57,464 nucleotides of DNA, taken from the NCBI GenBank assembly GCA_028280885.1, contig JANQKY010000103.1, forward strand, positions 1 through 57,464. The letters run 5' to 3'. Both the position numbers and the translations under genes were made by a program. Position 1 is the first letter of the stretch; every line of letters begins with the position of its first letter. The notes beneath the pieces are model-generated. The model was given only the letters and a program-made list of their open reading frames with translations. It was not told where the DNA came from and ran no database searches. Shown one piece after another: positions 35,219 through 45,059 of this stretch. The DNA is from Tepidamorphus sp. GTDB lineage: Bacteria > Pseudomonadota > Alphaproteobacteria > Rhizobiales > Tepidamorphaceae.

Positions 35219-36202
35219 CTAATTGACCACCCGATGACCGCGGCCATAGACCAGCAGCATCGCGATGATGACGGTCCCGTAGATCACCTGACGCCCCGCC
35301 TCCGGCATCTGCATGATCGACAGGACGGAGTTCAGCAGCACGATCAGGATGACCCCGACCAGCGTGCCGACATAGCGGCCGCGGCCGCCGAGAATGTTGG
35401 TGCCGCCGATGACGACTGCGGCGATCGCGGGCAGGAGATAGGCGTCCCCCATGCCCTGATAGGCCTTGGTCGAATAGCCCGCCAGCAGCGTTCCGGCAAG
35501 GCCGGCGCAGAGCCCGCACAGGCAGAAGGCGGCGATGATGACCCAGCGGGTGCGGATGCCGGCGAGATAGGCCGCCGCCTCGCGGTTGCCGATGGCGTAG
35601 ATCGCCTTGCCGATCGTCGTGCGCGTCAGGAGCACGATGGCGCCGATGGAAACGGACGCCCAGACGAGGATTGCGACCGGAATGCCGAGAATGCGGCCGC
35701 CGGCGAGAAACTCCATCAGGTCGGTGGCCGCCGTCTGCGGCGCGAAGCCGCCGGTATGGGCGACCATCAGGCCGCGCATCACCGCATTGACGCCGAGCGT
35801 GAAGATCATCGAGGGAATGCGCAGATAAGCAACGCCGACACCGTTGACGAAACCGACCGCAAGCCCGATCGCCAGCCCCACGGGGATCGCCATCGGGCCG
35901 CCGACCGCGGTCGCCATCATCGCCGCCGCCGCTATCGTCCACGGAACCGACAGGTCGATATGACCGAGCAGGATGACCAGCATCATGCCGGCGGCGACGA
36001 TGCCCAGAAACGCGCCGATCTGAAGCTGCTGCAAAAGATAGGTCGGCGAGAGGAGCGGCGCGGTGCCCTGCGTGATCAGCGTATAGGCGGTGCCGACGGC
36101 GAGGATCACCAGGACGAAGCCGCCGGCGATCACGATCGGCTTGTCGTCGGGCGAGAGCCAGGGTTTCGTCTTATTGCCGGCCTGGTCGGAGATCGATGTC
36201 AT
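35219..36202 (-). CDS. Sugar-type ABC transporter permease
   Basis: This inner-membrane permease of the RbsC/BPD_transp_2 family has 327 aa and eight to ten helices. The cytoplasmic coupling segment with the family glycine is seen in AIGNREAAAYLAGIRT, and VVIGGTNILGGRGRYVGTLVGV marks the C-terminal half. It pairs with the permease encoded immediately upstream to form the channel of a CUT2-type importer. Confidence 0.93.
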   Translation of the reverse strand: MTSISDQAGNKTKPWLSPDDKPIVIAGGFVLVILAVGTAYTLITQGTAPLLSPTYLLQQLQIGAFLGIVAAGMMLVILLGHIDLSVPWTIAAAAMMATAVGGPMAIPVGLAIGLAVGFVNGVGVAYLRIPSMIFTLGVNAVMRGLMVAHTGGFAPQTAATDLMEFLAGGRILGIPVAILVWASVSIGAIVLLTRTTIGKAIYAIGNREAAAYLAGIRTRWVIIAAFCLCGLCAGLAGTLLAGYSTKAYQGMGDAYLLPAIAAVVIGGTNILGGRGRYVGTLVGVILIVLLNSVLSIMQMPEAGRQVIYGTVIIAMLLVYGRGHRVVN

Positions 36203-36209
36203 TTCTGCC

Positions 36210-37250
36210 TCACCGGAACAGGTCGAGTGTGTTCTTGACCCGCAGGACGCGGATCGCGCCGAGGCTGACGGCGGCCAGCAGCACGACGCCCTCGAACAGC
36301 GGCTGCATCAGCGGGTCGATCTCGAAGATGCGGAAGTTGAAGGAAATCGTGCGGAGGATCAGCGCGCCGAAGATCGAGCCGATCGCCGAGCCGATACCGC
36401 CAAGCAGCGACGTGCCGCCGATCACCACCGCGGCGATGGAATTCAGCGTATAGGCGCCGGCCTGGGGAATGTCGGCATTGCCCGACGAGGTCTGCAGGGT
36501 CAGATAGATGCCGCCGAGGCCGGCGAAGAAGCCGCCGAGCGTGAAGGCTGCGATCTTGGCGCGGTTAATCGCCAGGCCGGACATGTAGGCTGCCCCCTCG
36601 CCCGAGCCGATCGCGTAGACCGTGCGGCCGGTGACCGATCGCGAAAACGGCACCCAGACGAGAACGGCGATCAGGATGATCAGCAAAAGCGGCACCGGGA
36701 ACCAGGCGATCGGCTGGAACCATGCTGCTTCGCCGTCGTCGAAGAAGCCGTAGGTCGCGGCGATCTCGTAGAGATCGTTGGTCATCACCCAGGACAGGTC
36801 ATCGTCGACATTGCCGCCGGGCGACGGCCTGAGGAACAGCGCGATGCCGATGAAGATCGCGCCGGTGGCGAGCGTCGCGATGATCGGCTGGATGCGGCCA
36901 TAGACGACGATGCAGCCATTCAGGAAACCGCAGGCAGCACCGGCCGCCATGCAGACGATGAAGCCCAAGATGATCTGAAGCGGCGAGCCGACCAGCAGAT
37001 AGCTCGCCAGGCAGTTGACCAGCGTCATGATCGCGCCGACCGACAGGTCGAGGCCGCCGAGCAGCACCGCCATGGTCTGCGCCATCGCCACCATGGCGAG
37101 CGTGAAGACCTCGTTGGAATTCTGGATGAAGATCGCGGGTGCGAAGCCGCGCGGATGGTTGAAATTGTAGAAGACGTAGAACAGCACGAAGATGCCGATC
37201 GCCGTCAGGATGCCGGCGTTCTGCCGAAGGCGGATCTGAAGGTTTTCCAT
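36210..37250 (-). CDS. Sugar-type ABC transporter permease
   Basis: This second RbsC-like permease has 346 aa with the same family marks: LLGGLDLSVGAIM in the N-terminal half, AIGSGEGAAYMSGLAI as coupling helix, and VVIGGTSLLGGIGSAIGSI. An extra stretch of about 40 residues (about 135-175, including NVDDDLSWVMTNDLYEI) probably forms a periplasmic loop. Start is 2 bp after the ATPase stop and its stop is 7 bp before the other permease, so all are co-transcribed. Confidence 0.93.
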   Translation of the reverse strand: MENLQIRLRQNAGILTAIGIFVLFYVFYNFNHPRGFAPAIFIQNSNEVFTLAMVAMAQTMAVLLGGLDLSVGAIMTLVNCLASYLLVGSPLQIILGFIVCMAAGAACGFLNGCIVVYGRIQPIIATLATGAIFIGIALFLRPSPGGNVDDDLSWVMTNDLYEIAATYGFFDDGEAAWFQPIAWFPVPLLLIILIAVLVWVPFSRSVTGRTVYAIGSGEGAAYMSGLAINRAKIAAFTLGGFFAGLGGIYLTLQTSSGNADIPQAGAYTLNSIAAVVIGGTSLLGGIGSAIGSIFGALILRTISFNFRIFEIDPLMQPLFEGVVLLAAVSLGAIRVLRVKNTLDLFR

Positions 37251-37252
37251 GG

Positions 37253-38821
<1,569 letters not shown>

Positions 38822-38876
38822 CAATCCCCAATGCCTCGTCTTGCCGCGCCACACCGGTTCGGCGGGCGCAGGAGAT

Positions 38877-38919
38877 CGGGGCAACCGCCCCGGCTCCGCC
38901 GGACCAGGTGGCCCGGCGG
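38877..38919 (-). terminator. Two hairpins between binding-protein and ATPase genes
   Basis: CGGGGC/GCCCCG (38877-38882 with 38887-38892, AACC loop) and CCGCCGG/CCGGCGG (38896-38902 with 38913-38919) are two perfect GC stems starting 14 bp after the binding-protein stop. Such elements commonly protect the binding-protein mRNA or cause partial termination, giving excess binding protein over membrane components. There is no T-run. Confidence 0.55.
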
Positions 38920-38932
38920 CGGGAAGCACAGG

Positions 38933-40060
38933 TTACTTCACGTCTTCGGCGTCCTTGGCCATGATCTCCGGCGCGGTGATGTTGACGCCGCAGGGCGGGA
39001 ACTCGTTGACGGTGAAGAAGTTGTCGGTGAGGTCCGGCCAGTAGTTCTTGCCGGCTTCCATTTCCGTGTAGTCGGCATGCGGGATCGGCAGCGAGATCAG
39101 CTGCGGCATGACATTGCCGTCAAGCGCGGCAAGCGCCGCCTTGATCGCGATCGCCACCATGCCCGGCGACTGGCCGATCGAGATGCCCTTCAGGCCGTCG
39201 TCGCCGTATTCGGCGAGCTGCTTGCGGAAGCCGTTCTCCGATTCGCCGGCGATCGGCACCATCGGATGGCCGGCATCCAGCATCGCCCGGACCGTTCCGG
39301 TCGTGCCGCCCTGCACGACGATGGCGTCGAAATTGTTGTGCACGGCGATCGCATCGGCCGTCACCTTCTGCGCCGTGCCGTCGTCCCAGTTGCCAACGAC
39401 CTCGACGATCTCCCAGTCACCGGCCGGCTCGAACACCTCGCGGAAGCCGAGATGGCGGTCGCGGTCGACCGAGTTGCCCTGCAGGCCGCGCACCTCGAGG
39501 ACCTTGCCGGAGCGCTTGTCGCCGAGCTGTTCGAGCAGCCAGCGGCCATACATGCGGCCCATTTCGAGCTGGTCCTCGTTGACCTGCATCACCTTGTCGG
39601 TGTCGAGCACGTTGTCGAAGGGAACGAGCACCACGTCGTTGCGGTCGGCCAGACGGATGACCCGGTCGAAGCCTTCCGGCGAGACGGCGATGGTGACGAT
39701 GCCGTCATAGCCCTGGTTGATGAAATCCTCGATCGCGCCGAGCTGGGCGGCGACGTCGGTACCGGTCGAGACGACCTTGAAGTCCTCGATCTGGCTGGCG
39801 ATTTCGGGCTGTTCGACGAAGGCCTTCGCCGTCTGGATCATCTGGATGCGCCAGGTGTTGCCGACGAAGCCATTGACGACGGCGATCTTGTGCGGCCCCT
39901 CGCGGGCTTCCCACTGGAAGTAACCGATCTCGTCATTCCAGGGCGCAAAGCACTCGGGGTCATGACCGGGGCCGGAAACCTTTTCCGGTCCGGCAAATGC
40001 CGTAGTTGCCGCCACGCCCATGGCGAGTGCGGTGGTGAGAAAGAAGCCTGCCTTCAACAC
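38933..40060 (-). CDS. Sugar-type ABC transporter periplasmic binding protein
   Basis: This 375-aa periplasmic binding protein of the ribose-binding (Peripla_BP_4) class has a signal peptide with cleavage near AFAGPEK. The mature N-terminus has a Cys-containing extension (DPECFAPWNDEIGYFQW) before the first Rossmann strand KIAVVNGFVGNTWR. Hinge segments VVLVPFDN, EVRGLQGNSVDRDR and DAIVVQGG follow. It is the first gene of the importer operon. The ligand is unknown, though family members bind pentoses, sugar alcohols, autoinducer-2 or purine-like compounds. Confidence 0.93.
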   Translation of the reverse strand: MLKAGFFLTTALAMGVAATTAFAGPEKVSGPGHDPECFAPWNDEIGYFQWEAREGPHKIAVVNGFVGNTWRIQMIQTAKAFVEQPEIASQIEDFKVVSTGTDVAAQLGAIEDFINQGYDGIVTIAVSPEGFDRVIRLADRNDVVLVPFDNVLDTDKVMQVNEDQLEMGRMYGRWLLEQLGDKRSGKVLEVRGLQGNSVDRDRHLGFREVFEPAGDWEIVEVVGNWDDGTAQKVTADAIAVHNNFDAIVVQGGTTGTVRAMLDAGHPMVPIAGESENGFRKQLAEYGDDGLKGISIGQSPGMVAIAIKAALAALDGNVMPQLISLPIPHADYTEMEAGKNYWPDLTDNFFTVNEFPPCGVNITAPEIMAKDAEDVK

Positions 40061-40098
40061 GCGCGAGTCCTCCCGTTTCCTCTTGAATACCGGCCGAT

Positions 40099-40112
40099 AA
40101 CAACCGGTTGTT
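40099..40112. promoter_or_regulatory. 14-bp palindrome, candidate operator of the ABC operon
   Basis: AACAACCGGTTGTT is a perfect 14-bp palindrome 39-52 bp upstream of the binding-protein start. It is a plausible site for a dimeric repressor controlling the importer operon. No regulator gene lies next to the operon. Confidence 0.5.
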
Positions 40113-40178
40113 GGAATGGTCAGGCGTTACACTTCCAGAAAACGGAATTCAGCCGTCTCATTCGGTTGACGCATCCTG

Positions 40179-40240
40179 CAATGCATACGTTGGCATTGGC
40201 AAGCAAATAGATCGGCGCCCTGCAAAATTGACCGGGCGCC
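40179..40240. promoter_or_regulatory. Further dyads in the ABC operon/photolyase intergenic region
   Basis: CAATGC (40179-40184) and GCATTG (40193-40198) are inverted with an 8-bp spacer. GGCGCCC (40214-40220) and GGGCGCC (40234-40240) form a perfect 7-bp GC stem. Both lie in the 322-bp divergent space 40061-40382, which otherwise holds no gene. They may be regulator sites or part of the photolyase leader. Confidence 0.35.
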
Positions 40241-40382
40241 TGTTCCATTTCGCAATATCAGCTTGAAAACGAGCAGCCCCTCGACTGCTTCGCGCTTGCA
40301 CTGGGTACGGCGCCCGCCTGGAAATCCATGTTACAGCGTGATCCGTACCCACTCCCAGTCCCAGGTGGATCGCGGACCTGCA

Positions 40383-41807
40383 ATGGTATCTGACCTATCG
40401 GCCAATCGCTGCTCCATCGTCTGGTTTCGAGACGATCTGCGGGTGTCGGACAATCCGGCACTGACGGCGGCGATTGCGCGGGACCGGCCGGTCGTCGGGC
40501 TCTTTGTCCTTGACGAGGAAAGCGACGGCCTCCGTCCGATCGGCGCAGCAAGCCGCTGGTGGCTGAACACGTCGATTGAGGGACTTGCCCGCGAATTGCT
40601 TCGGCTCAACATCCCGCTGATCCTGCGCCGTGGCCGTGCGGATGCCGTGGTGAACGACATCGTCGTCGCGGCCGGCGCGGACGCCGTCTTCTGGAACCGA
40701 CGCTACGGCCCGGCCGAGCGAGCGGTCGATGCGTCGTTGAAGGAAAGCCTGACGGCAGCCGGCATCATTGTGGAAAGCCACGCCGCATCGCTGCTGTTCG
40801 AGCCCTGGACGCTGAAACCGGCGACGGCGCCGTATTACCGGGTCTTCACGCCGTTCTGGAGAGCAGCGCTTGGCAGCGCGCCGCCGCGTCGCCCGCTGCC
40901 GGTGCCGAAGCAGGCCACCCAGGGCGCGCCGCGCCTTTCGGGCGCCCGCCTTGCCGACTGGCGGCTTCATCCGACATCGCCCGACTGGTCCGGCGGCCTG
41001 GAGGCCACCTGGACGCCGGGCGAAGCCGGCGCGCGCACGCGGCTCGACGCGTTCCTGTCCGGCGGCATCGGCAGCTACGCCACCGAACGCGACCGGCCGG
41101 CCCTTGCGGCGACGTCACGCCTCTCGCCGCATCTGCGCTTCGGCGAGATAAGCCCGCATCAGGTCTGGCACGCGGCGGCGTCACGCCCGCCCGGCGGCGA
41201 CGGCGACAAGTTCCTGTCGGAGATCGGCTGGCGGGAATTCTGCTGGCATCTTCACTATCACCTGCCCGACCTGGCCGGCCGCGCCTTCAATCCCCGCTTC
41301 GAGGCCTTTCCATGGCGGTCCGATCCTGCAGCGCTCACGGCCTGGCAGCGTGGCGAGACCGGCTATCCGATCATCGACGCGGGCATGCGCGAACTCTGGC
41401 ACACGGGCTGGATGCACAATCGCGTGCGCATGCTGACCGCCTCCTTCCTGGCAAAGACCCTGATGATCGACTGGCGGCTCGGCGAGGCCTGGTTCTGGGA
41501 CACGCTGGTCGATGCGGATCCGGCCAACAATCCGGCCGGCTGGCAGTGGGTGGCCGGCTGCGGGGCGGATGCGGCGCCCTATTTCCGGATCTTCAACCCT
41601 GTCCTGCAGGCGGAGAAGTTCGATCCCGACGGTGCCTATATCCGCCGCTGGGTCCCCGCGTTGCGGGCCGCTCCGGGCAAAACCGTGCACCGGCCGCAGG
41701 CCCCGTCATCGGCGGGCCTGCTCGATGCGGAGACCGGCTACGCACCGCCGATCGTCGACCTTCAGGTCGCACGGCAGCGCGCACTTGCCGCGTTCAAGGC
41801 GCTTTAG
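40383..41807 (+). CDS. phr: Deoxyribodipyrimidine photolyase
   Basis: This light-dependent DNA repair flavoprotein of the cryptochrome/photolyase family has 474 aa, the usual length. The N-terminal antenna domain starts CSIVWFRDDLRVSDNPAL. The FAD domain has LSPHLRFGEISPHQVWH, GYPIIDAGMRELWHTGWMHNR and DADPANNPAGWQWVAGCG, matching class I CPD photolyases. It splits cyclobutane pyrimidine dimers with blue light. ATG at 40383 begins the antenna domain, and the frame is open back to 40263. The last 14 bp overlap the convergent ceramidase-like gene. Confidence 0.93.
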   Translation: MVSDLSANRCSIVWFRDDLRVSDNPALTAAIARDRPVVGLFVLDEESDGLRPIGAASRWWLNTSIEGLARELLRLNIPLILRRGRADAVVNDIVVAAGADAVFWNRRYGPAERAVDASLKESLTAAGIIVESHAASLLFEPWTLKPATAPYYRVFTPFWRAALGSAPPRRPLPVPKQATQGAPRLSGARLADWRLHPTSPDWSGGLEATWTPGEAGARTRLDAFLSGGIGSYATERDRPALAATSRLSPHLRFGEISPHQVWHAAASRPPGGDGDKFLSEIGWREFCWHLHYHLPDLAGRAFNPRFEAFPWRSDPAALTAWQRGETGYPIIDAGMRELWHTGWMHNRVRMLTASFLAKTLMIDWRLGEAWFWDTLVDADPANNPAGWQWVAGCGADAAPYFRIFNPVLQAEKFDPDGAYIRRWVPALRAAPGKTVHRPQAPSSAGLLDAETGYAPPIVDLQVARQRALAAFKAL

Positions 41808-42483
41808 CGGTTCTCCCGCGTCCGGTCGCGTCGATCATCGCGGTCAGGACGATGTAGAACATCACGCCATTCAGGATATGCCACATCATGTGCGACCCGA
41901 TCGGCAGGGCCGGACAGACGGCCATGTCGATACTGCGGAAGGTAAGCGAGACCGCCAGGACCAGGCAGGCCAGCAGCAGGCGCCTGCCGGTTGCCGGATC
42001 GATCCGCAGCACGATCAGCCCGACCAGCAGGATGGCGGTCCATGTCGGCAGATACGGGCCCGAGCCGTTGAGGAAACCGGGCGGCAGCATTCCAGCGATC
42101 GCAAAGGAGGCGATCAGGAAGGCGATCGTGATCAGCAGGGAAACAAGCACGGACAGCGACAGGAACCGGCGCATCGCGAAGAAGAAATAGACATAGATGA
42201 ACAGCGCGATCGGTATGACGTCGGCCAGCACCGTGATGCCGTTGGGCACGGTGTGATAGAGGAACGATCCGATGCCGATCGCCACGACGAAGGCGATGAG
42301 CACGAGCGAGGCCGGATCTCCCCTGCCGCGCCGTGTCCAATAGAAAAAGGCCGCCAGGGCGGCGATCAGGAAGGCGAGGTTCGTGACCGCATTGAGCGGC
42401 TCCGCCCAGAAACTCGGATCGACCCGCTCGCAATAGGCGTCGATTGGCGATAACCAGGAAGACTCCACGTGCCGCTCCCGCAT
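41794..42483 (-). CDS. Ceramidase-family membrane hydrolase
   Basis: This 229-aa protein with seven predicted helices belongs to the alkaline ceramidase/PAQR-like (CREST) superfamily. The N-terminal YCERVDPSFWAEPLNAVTNL segment with Glu and Asn, SFLYHTVPNG with its Ser and His, and MMWHILNG near the C-terminus supply the expected zinc-site residues. Eukaryotic relatives hydrolyse ceramide. The bacterial substrate is unknown and may be a lipid amide. Confidence 0.88.
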   Translation of the reverse strand: MRERHVESSWLSPIDAYCERVDPSFWAEPLNAVTNLAFLIAALAAFFYWTRRGRGDPASLVLIAFVVAIGIGSFLYHTVPNGITVLADVIPIALFIYVYFFFAMRRFLSLSVLVSLLITIAFLIASFAIAGMLPPGFLNGSGPYLPTWTAILLVGLIVLRIDPATGRRLLLACLVLAVSLTFRSIDMAVCPALPIGSHMMWHILNGVMFYIVLTAMIDATGRGRTAKAP

Positions 42484-42550
42484 TCCGCGCCGCTGTTCAC
42501 ATCCGGGTCACATCCAGACCCCGTCGGGGCAACCGGCTGCCCGGATCGGC

Positions 42551-44194
42551 TCACGCCGCCTTCGGCTGTGCTCCGCGCTTTGCCTGTTCCTCGCTCTTCG
42601 CCATCGCCTCGATCAGGGCGATGAACGATGATTTCGGCAGCGGCGGTGCGAAAAGATAGCCCTGGGCGAAGCCGACCCCCTTGGAGCGAAGATAGTTGAC
42701 CTGGTCGAGCGTTTCCACGCCTTCTGCCACAACCCCCATGCCGAAGGTGTTGGCAAGGTCGACGAGACTGTCGACGATCGGTGCCTGGCGCGTCTCCGCA
42801 TCGATCGCGTCGATGAACAGCTTGTCGATCTTGACGATGTCCATGCCGAGGCGCTGCAGCGTCGCCAGCCCGCTATGGCCCGTGCCGGCATCGTCGAGGG
42901 CGACGCGAGCACCGAGCGCCTGCAACTGATCGATGATCGACACCGCGAGCGTCGGATTCTCGAGCGGCAGCCGTTCGGTGACCTCGAGGACGATCTGACT
43001 GTAGCGGATGTCGCTGCCCGAAAAGATGTCCTGCAAGTCTCCGATGATTTCCTCGTCGGCGAAGTGGCATGCACACAGGTTGAAGGCGACGGTGAGCTGT
43101 GGCCGGTTTCGAAGGTGGGCGCCGAGATCGTCACGGACGGTGCGCATGAGCTGCCGCGTCATGGGAACGATCTGTCCGTCCATTTCGGCCTGGGCGATGA
43201 AGCTTGCCGGCGTTTCGATCGACCCGTCCGGACGGCGGCGACGGATCAGCACCTCGCAGCCTTCCAGCCGCCCGTTCGCCAGGTTGATGACCGGCTGGTA
43301 GTAGGGCAGGAACTCCCGCCGGCGGATGCCGAACTCGATATCGTCGCTCGGCGTCGGCTTACGGCGGACGACGATGTATCCCGCGGCGAGGATAAACCCG
43401 GAATAGAGCAGCATCAGCACGATCACGAAGGCCCGCAGGGTGCCGAAATCGCGCATCGCCAGATCGCGGCTGAGATGCAGATCGATCTGCAGCGGATAGC
43501 GGTGGGAAGCCTCGGCCACCTCGATCTCGTCGCCACCGCCCATGTCGGACTGGTCGTCGAACCGGTGCTCCAGCTGCCGCGGCATCGTTTGCAGGACGGT
43601 TCCATCGCCCAGGCTGACCCGCGCATATCCGCCCGAGCGCCAACTGTCGGGCAGAACATCGAGGCCCAGGCTGTCCGGCGCGAAATGGGCAATCAGCGAT
43701 CGGCCATCTCCGGCCGCGAGTTGAATGGCGACCGAGCGGCGGGCGCTTTCCTCGTCGACGACGATCGCCAGATCGATCCGCTCATTGACCGACGGCAGGC
43801 GCGACAGCACCCAGCGGTCGGTCTTGAAGATACTGTCGGCGCACTGGATCGTGCCGTTTTCGTCGATGACGGCGATCTCGCGCAGAACATAGGTGTCGAA
43901 GATCGCGCGCCGCATCGCCCGGATCGATGCATCGTCGCAGGCGGTCGCGCCAAGACCCTGCAGCGTGGTCAGCGCCAGCACCCCTTCGTCGATCGTCGCT
44001 TCCAGGTGCTGCACCATGCGGTCGGCATAGCCACGCAGCTTGCCCTCGGCGCTGCCGTAGGCGTGCCCCTGCAAAAAATGAACGAAGGCCAGCGGCGGCA
44101 GGCTTGCCAGCAACAGGCACCCCAAAATCACCAGCAATTTCAGTTTATTGGAGCGCACGGCTCGCTCCGGTTCCCCCAGCCAAGTGAGGAACAC
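42551..44194 (-). CDS. Membrane EAL-domain c-di-GMP phosphodiesterase with CSS-like sensor
   Basis: The 547-aa product has a TM helix (about 19-40), a periplasmic domain (41-255) with cysteines at about 86 and 118 (TACDD, IQCADS) in the arrangement of the CSS-motif redox sensor, a second TM helix (about 255-275), then an EAL domain. EAL motifs are slightly altered (EVLIRR for EALIR, FNLCACH for the N motif, DDAGTGHS for DDFGTGYS), but the acidic and Asn metal ligands, KIDK and EGVET are kept, so c-di-GMP hydrolysis is likely. In CSS-type enzymes the disulphide state sets activity. Here the second cysteine context reads CAD, not CSS. Confidence 0.9.
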   Translation of the reverse strand: MFLTWLGEPERAVRSNKLKLLVILGCLLLASLPPLAFVHFLQGHAYGSAEGKLRGYADRMVQHLEATIDEGVLALTTLQGLGATACDDASIRAMRRAIFDTYVLREIAVIDENGTIQCADSIFKTDRWVLSRLPSVNERIDLAIVVDEESARRSVAIQLAAGDGRSLIAHFAPDSLGLDVLPDSWRSGGYARVSLGDGTVLQTMPRQLEHRFDDQSDMGGGDEIEVAEASHRYPLQIDLHLSRDLAMRDFGTLRAFVIVLMLLYSGFILAAGYIVVRRKPTPSDDIEFGIRRREFLPYYQPVINLANGRLEGCEVLIRRRRPDGSIETPASFIAQAEMDGQIVPMTRQLMRTVRDDLGAHLRNRPQLTVAFNLCACHFADEEIIGDLQDIFSGSDIRYSQIVLEVTERLPLENPTLAVSIIDQLQALGARVALDDAGTGHSGLATLQRLGMDIVKIDKLFIDAIDAETRQAPIVDSLVDLANTFGMGVVAEGVETLDQVNYLRSKGVGFAQGYLFAPPLPKSSFIALIEAMAKSEEQAKRGAQPKAA

Positions 44195-44237
44195 CCTAGA
44201 GCTCGCCTGTTAATCGAAGCTTAAATTGTCGCAGGCC

Positions 44238-45044
44238 TCAGCGCGGGGGAAGTTTTGACGGCGCATCAGGCGCGTCGCGGGCGTCCAGAAGCTTGGCAAT
44301 TCTCAAGAAACGAAAGAAGGAATTAATGGTTGCGAAGACAAATCCCTTGCGACCACCGGTTATATGTCGCCGGAACAGGTAATATTTCAGAAAAGACACC
44401 GGCATTTCGAATGGAAGCCGCAGCATAAGCAGCAGGCGGCTCTCCTTGCGAATGCTCTTTGCCTGCAACTCGCTGTAATAATTGAGCTTGTCGACGAGAT
44501 AACCGAACGACCGATAGGAATAGTGCCAGGCGTCGCCGCGCAACTGCACGGGCTTGACGTCTCCGGGCTGAACGGTGTCGTGGACCAGGCTGTCGGCGAA
44601 CCGGCCCGCCCGGCGATCGTAAAGGCGGATATAGTTGTGATAGTCCGCCCACAGGCGCGGCTTCAAATCCCCGGGATAGACCAGTTTCAGACGGAATCGG
44701 TAGAAGGGATGGGGCGGCGGGCCGTCCTTGAACAGATCGATGATCTCAGCGCACAGCGCATCGCTCATCACCTCGTCGGCGTCCAGATTGAGCACCCAGT
44801 CGTGCCGGCACTGATCCTCGCCATAGCGCTTCTGCGGCCCGAAACCCGGCCAGTCATGATGGATGACGCGGGCGCCGAGCTTTTCGCTTAGCGCCTGGGT
44901 GCCGTCGGTCGAGCCGGAATCGATGACCACGACCTCGTCGACCCAGCCGATCACCGACCGGATCACAGGTTCGATCCGGTCCGCCTCGTTATAGGCGACG
45001 ATGAAGCAGGACAACGGCAGCGGTTGGTCGGTGTTGACGGTCAT
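44238..45044 (-). CDS. GT2 glycosyltransferase, WaaE/KdtX-like
   Basis: This 268-aa family-2 glycosyltransferase has an N-terminal SCFIVAYNEADRIEPVI fold start, IDSGSTDGT and the DxD-type metal site in LNLDADE (about 86-91), followed by HDWPGFGPQKRYGE, typical of the LPS core beta-1,4-glucosyltransferase group (WaaE/KdtX). It likely adds a sugar to lipid A-core or another cell-surface glycan at the inner face of the membrane. Its start is 15 bp after the malic enzyme stop. Confidence 0.88.
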   Translation of the reverse strand: MTVNTDQPLPLSCFIVAYNEADRIEPVIRSVIGWVDEVVVIDSGSTDGTQALSEKLGARVIHHDWPGFGPQKRYGEDQCRHDWVLNLDADEVMSDALCAEIIDLFKDGPPPHPFYRFRLKLVYPGDLKPRLWADYHNYIRLYDRRAGRFADSLVHDTVQPGDVKPVQLRGDAWHYSYRSFGYLVDKLNYYSELQAKSIRKESRLLLMLRLPFEMPVSFLKYYLFRRHITGGRKGFVFATINSFFRFLRIAKLLDARDAPDAPSKLPPR

Positions 45045-45059
45045 GAACGTGGAAGTCGG

